A stretch of DNA of 64,000 nt from NCBI RefSeq assembly GCF_001940235.1, contig NZ_MJIE01000001.1, positions 2,542,001 to 2,606,000 on the forward strand, read 5' to 3'. The position numbers were made by a program, and so were the translations under genes. A model generated the notes under the pieces. That model was not told the origin of the DNA. It ran no database searches and was given only the letters and a program-made list of their open reading frames with translations. Of this stretch, positions 62,228 to 64,000 are shown one piece after another (within the stretch, counting starts at the first letter, position 1; each line of letters starts with the position of its first letter). The DNA comes from Hornefia porci. GTDB taxonomy: Bacteria; Bacillota; Clostridia; Peptostreptococcales; Anaerovoracaceae.

Positions 62228-62902
62228 ATGCAGTATAAAAACACGGTGGAAGGAAAATTTATAGACCGGCCGAACCGTTTTGTGGCCCATGTGGAAATCG
62301 ACGGAACGCCGCAGACCGTGCACGTGAAGAACACCGGACGGTGCCGCGAGCTTCTGCTGCCGGGCGCGTCTGTGATTCTGGCGGAGGCGGAGAATCCGAA
62401 CCGGAAAACGGCGTGGGATTTGATTGCTGTATACAAAGAAGGGCTGGGGCTTGTGAATATCGACAGCCAGGCGCCGAACAAGGTAGTGCAGGAATGGCTG
62501 AGTCGCGCGGGCTTCAGCGCGATCCGCCCGGAGTATTCCTATGGGAATTCCCGAATGGATTTTTATATGGAGCGGGAGGGCGTGCCGTATCTGATGGAGG
62601 TCAAGGGCTGCACGCTGGAGATCGACGGAATCGGATATTTTCCGGATGCGCCGACGCAGCGGGGAATTAAGCATTTGCATGAACTGATGAGAGCGGCCGG
62701 CGAGGGATACCGCGCCGTACTGGCCTTTGTGATACAGATGGAGGGAATTACTGAGGTGAGACCCAATATGACGACGCACCCCGCATTTGGCGAAACCCTG
62801 AGGAAAGCTGTCAGAGCCGGCGTGAAGGTTCTGTATCTGCCCTGCCGGGTGGAGCGTGACACGCTGGAAATTATAGACGATTCGATTGTTTGTCAGAGAT
62901 GA
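62228..62902 (+). CDS. sfsA: SfsA family DNA/RNA nuclease
   Basis: 224 residues. The family pattern is clear: NTVEGKFIDRPNRFVAHVEIDG, VHVKNTGRCRELLLPGA, the nuclease-like core YLMEVKGCTLE and FPDAPTQRGIKHLHEL. SfsA was first linked to sugar fermentation and is now described as a nuclease. GGAGGT directly abuts an ATG at 62216; family members begin with the M-x-Y-x-N pattern at 62228, which I chose. It is divergent from the ureohydrolase. Confidence 0.92.
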   Translation: MQYKNTVEGKFIDRPNRFVAHVEIDGTPQTVHVKNTGRCRELLLPGASVILAEAENPNRKTAWDLIAVYKEGLGLVNIDSQAPNKVVQEWLSRAGFSAIRPEYSYGNSRMDFYMEREGVPYLMEVKGCTLEIDGIGYFPDAPTQRGIKHLHELMRAAGEGYRAVLAFVIQMEGITEVRPNMTTHPAFGETLRKAVRAGVKVLYLPCRVERDTLEIIDDSIVCQR

Positions 62903-62921
62903 TGTGACGAGGAGGTAAATG

Positions 62922-63482
62922 ATGAAGAAGGTTATCATTGTAAATGTGAGTCCGAGGAAGGGCGGAAATTCAGATGTGATTACTGCGAGACTGGCAGAGA
63001 AGGCGAATGACGCGGAGATCCGGACCGTGATCTTCCGGGAAACGCCTGTTTCCCCATGTCTTGCCTGCAATGTATGTAAGGGAAAGGAGACTCCGTTCTG
63101 CGTGCAGAAGGACGTGATGGGGGAATTGATTCCTGAACTGGACGGGTGCGATGCGCTTGTTCTCGTTTCGCCGATTTACTTCGGGCGGCTCAGCGGACCG
63201 GCCATGCTCTTTATCGACCGTCTGTACAGCATTTTCGCTCCTGACAGAGAGACAGCTTCCAATGCGACAAAGACAGGAAAGAAGCTGGCGCTGGTCAGCC
63301 CCTGCGGAGCAGGTCCCGCGGACGTTTACACAAAGTATCTGGAAGAGACCGCGGCGACGTTCGGAGTGGCGGGATTTACCGATTCCAGAGTGCTGGTCTG
63401 CGGCGGCGTGAACGCTCCGGGCGAAGTCGGAGAACACGCGGAGGACATGGAAAAGATCGACGAGATAGCGGCATGGATTTAA
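62922..63482 (+). CDS. Flavodoxin-like NAD(P)H-dependent FMN reductase
   Basis: 186 residues. The flavin-binding start VNVSPRKGGNSDVITARLAEKA and the cysteine motif SPCLACNVCKGKETPFCVQKDVM are typical of iron-sulphur-flavoprotein-like oxidoreductases of anaerobes, with a compact cluster-type C-x2-C spacing. VSPIYFGRLSGPAMLFIDRL closes the FMN site. GGAGG lies 6 bases before the ATG at 62922; the ATG at 62919 is the alternative. It sits 19 bases after sfsA and 17 before the next gene, so may share their transcript. Confidence 0.87.
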   Translation: MKKVIIVNVSPRKGGNSDVITARLAEKANDAEIRTVIFRETPVSPCLACNVCKGKETPFCVQKDVMGELIPELDGCDALVLVSPIYFGRLSGPAMLFIDRLYSIFAPDRETASNATKTGKKLALVSPCGAGPADVYTKYLEETAATFGVAGFTDSRVLVCGGVNAPGEVGEHAEDMEKIDEIAAWI

Positions 63483-63499
63483 GGTGGCAGGTTTAGTCA

Positions 63500-64000
63500 A
63501 TGAGTAAAAAAATCAGCATATTTGCAAGGGAAGACAGGGAAATTACAGTGGGGCTGCCGAGAGCCCTGCTGTATCACCGGTATGAGATTCTGTGGAAGTC
63601 TTTTTTCAGCGAACTGGGCGTCCAGTGCGTCACCAGCCCCAGAACCAACAAGGCGATCATCGACAGAGGAATTGAGCGTTCCATCGATGAAACCTGCCTG
63701 TCCACAAAGATTTATATGGGACATGTGGATGCGCTGATAGGAAAATGCGATTATATTCTGATTCCTCGGATCAGTAATTTCGGAATCCGCCGTTTCATGT
63801 GCACCAAGTTCGAGGCGCTCTATGATATGACTGACAACGTGTTCCGCGGCAGCGGGCAGAAGCTCCTGGCGTATGACATCGATGTGATCAAAAAGACGGG
63901 CGAGGAAAAGGCCATGATTGCCATGGCAGAAGCGATGGGCTTCAGCAGAAAAGAAGGCAAGAACGCGTACAAGGCGGCGAAACGGTTTGAAAACGACGAC
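63500..64000 (+). CDS. Acyl-CoA dehydratase activase-related protein (DUF2229), N-terminal part
   Basis: 167 residues, cut by the window edge. TVGLPRALLYHRYEILWKSFFSELG, the region TNKAIIDRGIERSIDETCLSTKIYMGHV and the CDYILIPRI segment match the DUF2229 domain found with activators of 2-hydroxyacyl-CoA dehydratases. Those enzymes drive fermentation of amino acids through 2-hydroxy acids. Its function is not settled; the rest of the gene and its neighbours lie outside the window. The ATG at 63500 is preceded by the weak site AAGGTGGCAGG. Confidence 0.85.
   Translation, partial: MSKKISIFAREDREITVGLPRALLYHRYEILWKSFFSELGVQCVTSPRTNKAIIDRGIERSIDETCLSTKIYMGHVDALIGKCDYILIPRISNFGIRRFMCTKFEALYDMTDNVFRGSGQKLLAYDIDVIKKTGEEKAMIAMAEAMGFSRKEGKNAYKAAKRFENDD

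Noticed and set aside
62069..63070. Upstream extension of the ureohydrolase frame (to 644 codons)
   Set aside because: The extension overlaps sfsA on the other strand, and a good ribosome site and family start are at 62068.

Overview
The window looks like chromosome of an anaerobic, amino-acid-fermenting Firmicute (class Clostridia). The evidence is strong AGGAGG-type ribosome sites, many sigma-54 activators with matching promoters, a glycyl radical enzyme with its activase, two NhaC-type antiporters, several amino acid permeases, a flavodiiron/rubredoxin protein for oxygen defence, and the start of a 2-hydroxyacyl-CoA dehydratase activase-related gene. The exact family cannot be read from the sequence alone. 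No rRNA, tRNA or CRISPR array was seen.

Layout. 1-8.4 kb: a ureohydrolase/permease pair behind a sigma-54 promoter, transcribed away from a PAS-type sigma-54 activator, then a hybrid sensor kinase, an NtrC-type response regulator and a sigma-54-driven NhaC antiporter. 8.4-16.8 kb: a glycyl radical enzyme cluster (GRE, SDR, activase, AAT-type permease, C_GCAxxG_C_C protein, AraC regulator) whose GRE carries C-x-Q where most lyase/dehydratase GREs carry C-x-E. 17-19.8 kb: a membrane XRE regulator and a decayed HNH nuclease/methyltransferase pair. 19.8-29.5 kb: a permease, two YtcJ-like amidohydrolases, a BTAD-type activator, another sigma-54 activator with its operator array, and a sigma-54-driven isochorismatase-like hydrolase plus M20 hydrolase. 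30-31.5 kb: an SPFH membrane protein and a ribbon-helix-helix regulator behind a promoter that overlaps two TGATATCA palindromes.

31.5-35.1 kb: a group II intron placed directly behind a terminator, its reverse transcriptase gene split by an IS110-type element that probably encodes a bridge RNA. 35.1-39.1 kb: a sigma-54 activator whose N-terminus resembles 3,5-diaminohexanoate dehydrogenase (lysine fermentation) but lacks the nucleotide-binding glycine motif, and a sigma-54-driven NhaC antiporter. 39.4-48.9 kb: an accessory island with an AlkD-like protein, WYL regulator, PLD-DEAH-DUF3427 helicase with NUDIX partner, an XRE/GNAT pair, an ORF6N protein, a partial duplication of helicase-NUDIX, and a Fic protein.

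49-60.1 kb: an NSS transporter with its small subunit, a multidomain flavodiiron protein, a 3-hydroxyacyl-CoA-dehydrogenase-like enzyme, and a YfcC transporter followed by two small membrane proteins, a D-aminoacylase, an MBL hydrolase and an M20 hydrolase. 60.2-64 kb: an ATPase remnant bounded by copies of a dispersed repeat, a second, canonical ureohydrolase, SfsA, a flavodoxin-like reductase and a partial DUF2229 gene.

The unifying theme is amino acid and amide catabolism: transporters coupled to hydrolases, a large part of it wired to sigma-54. Four sigma-54 activators and four well-matched -24/-12 promoters lie close to each other. Start codons given here were chosen by ribosome site and may differ from a longest-ORF call.
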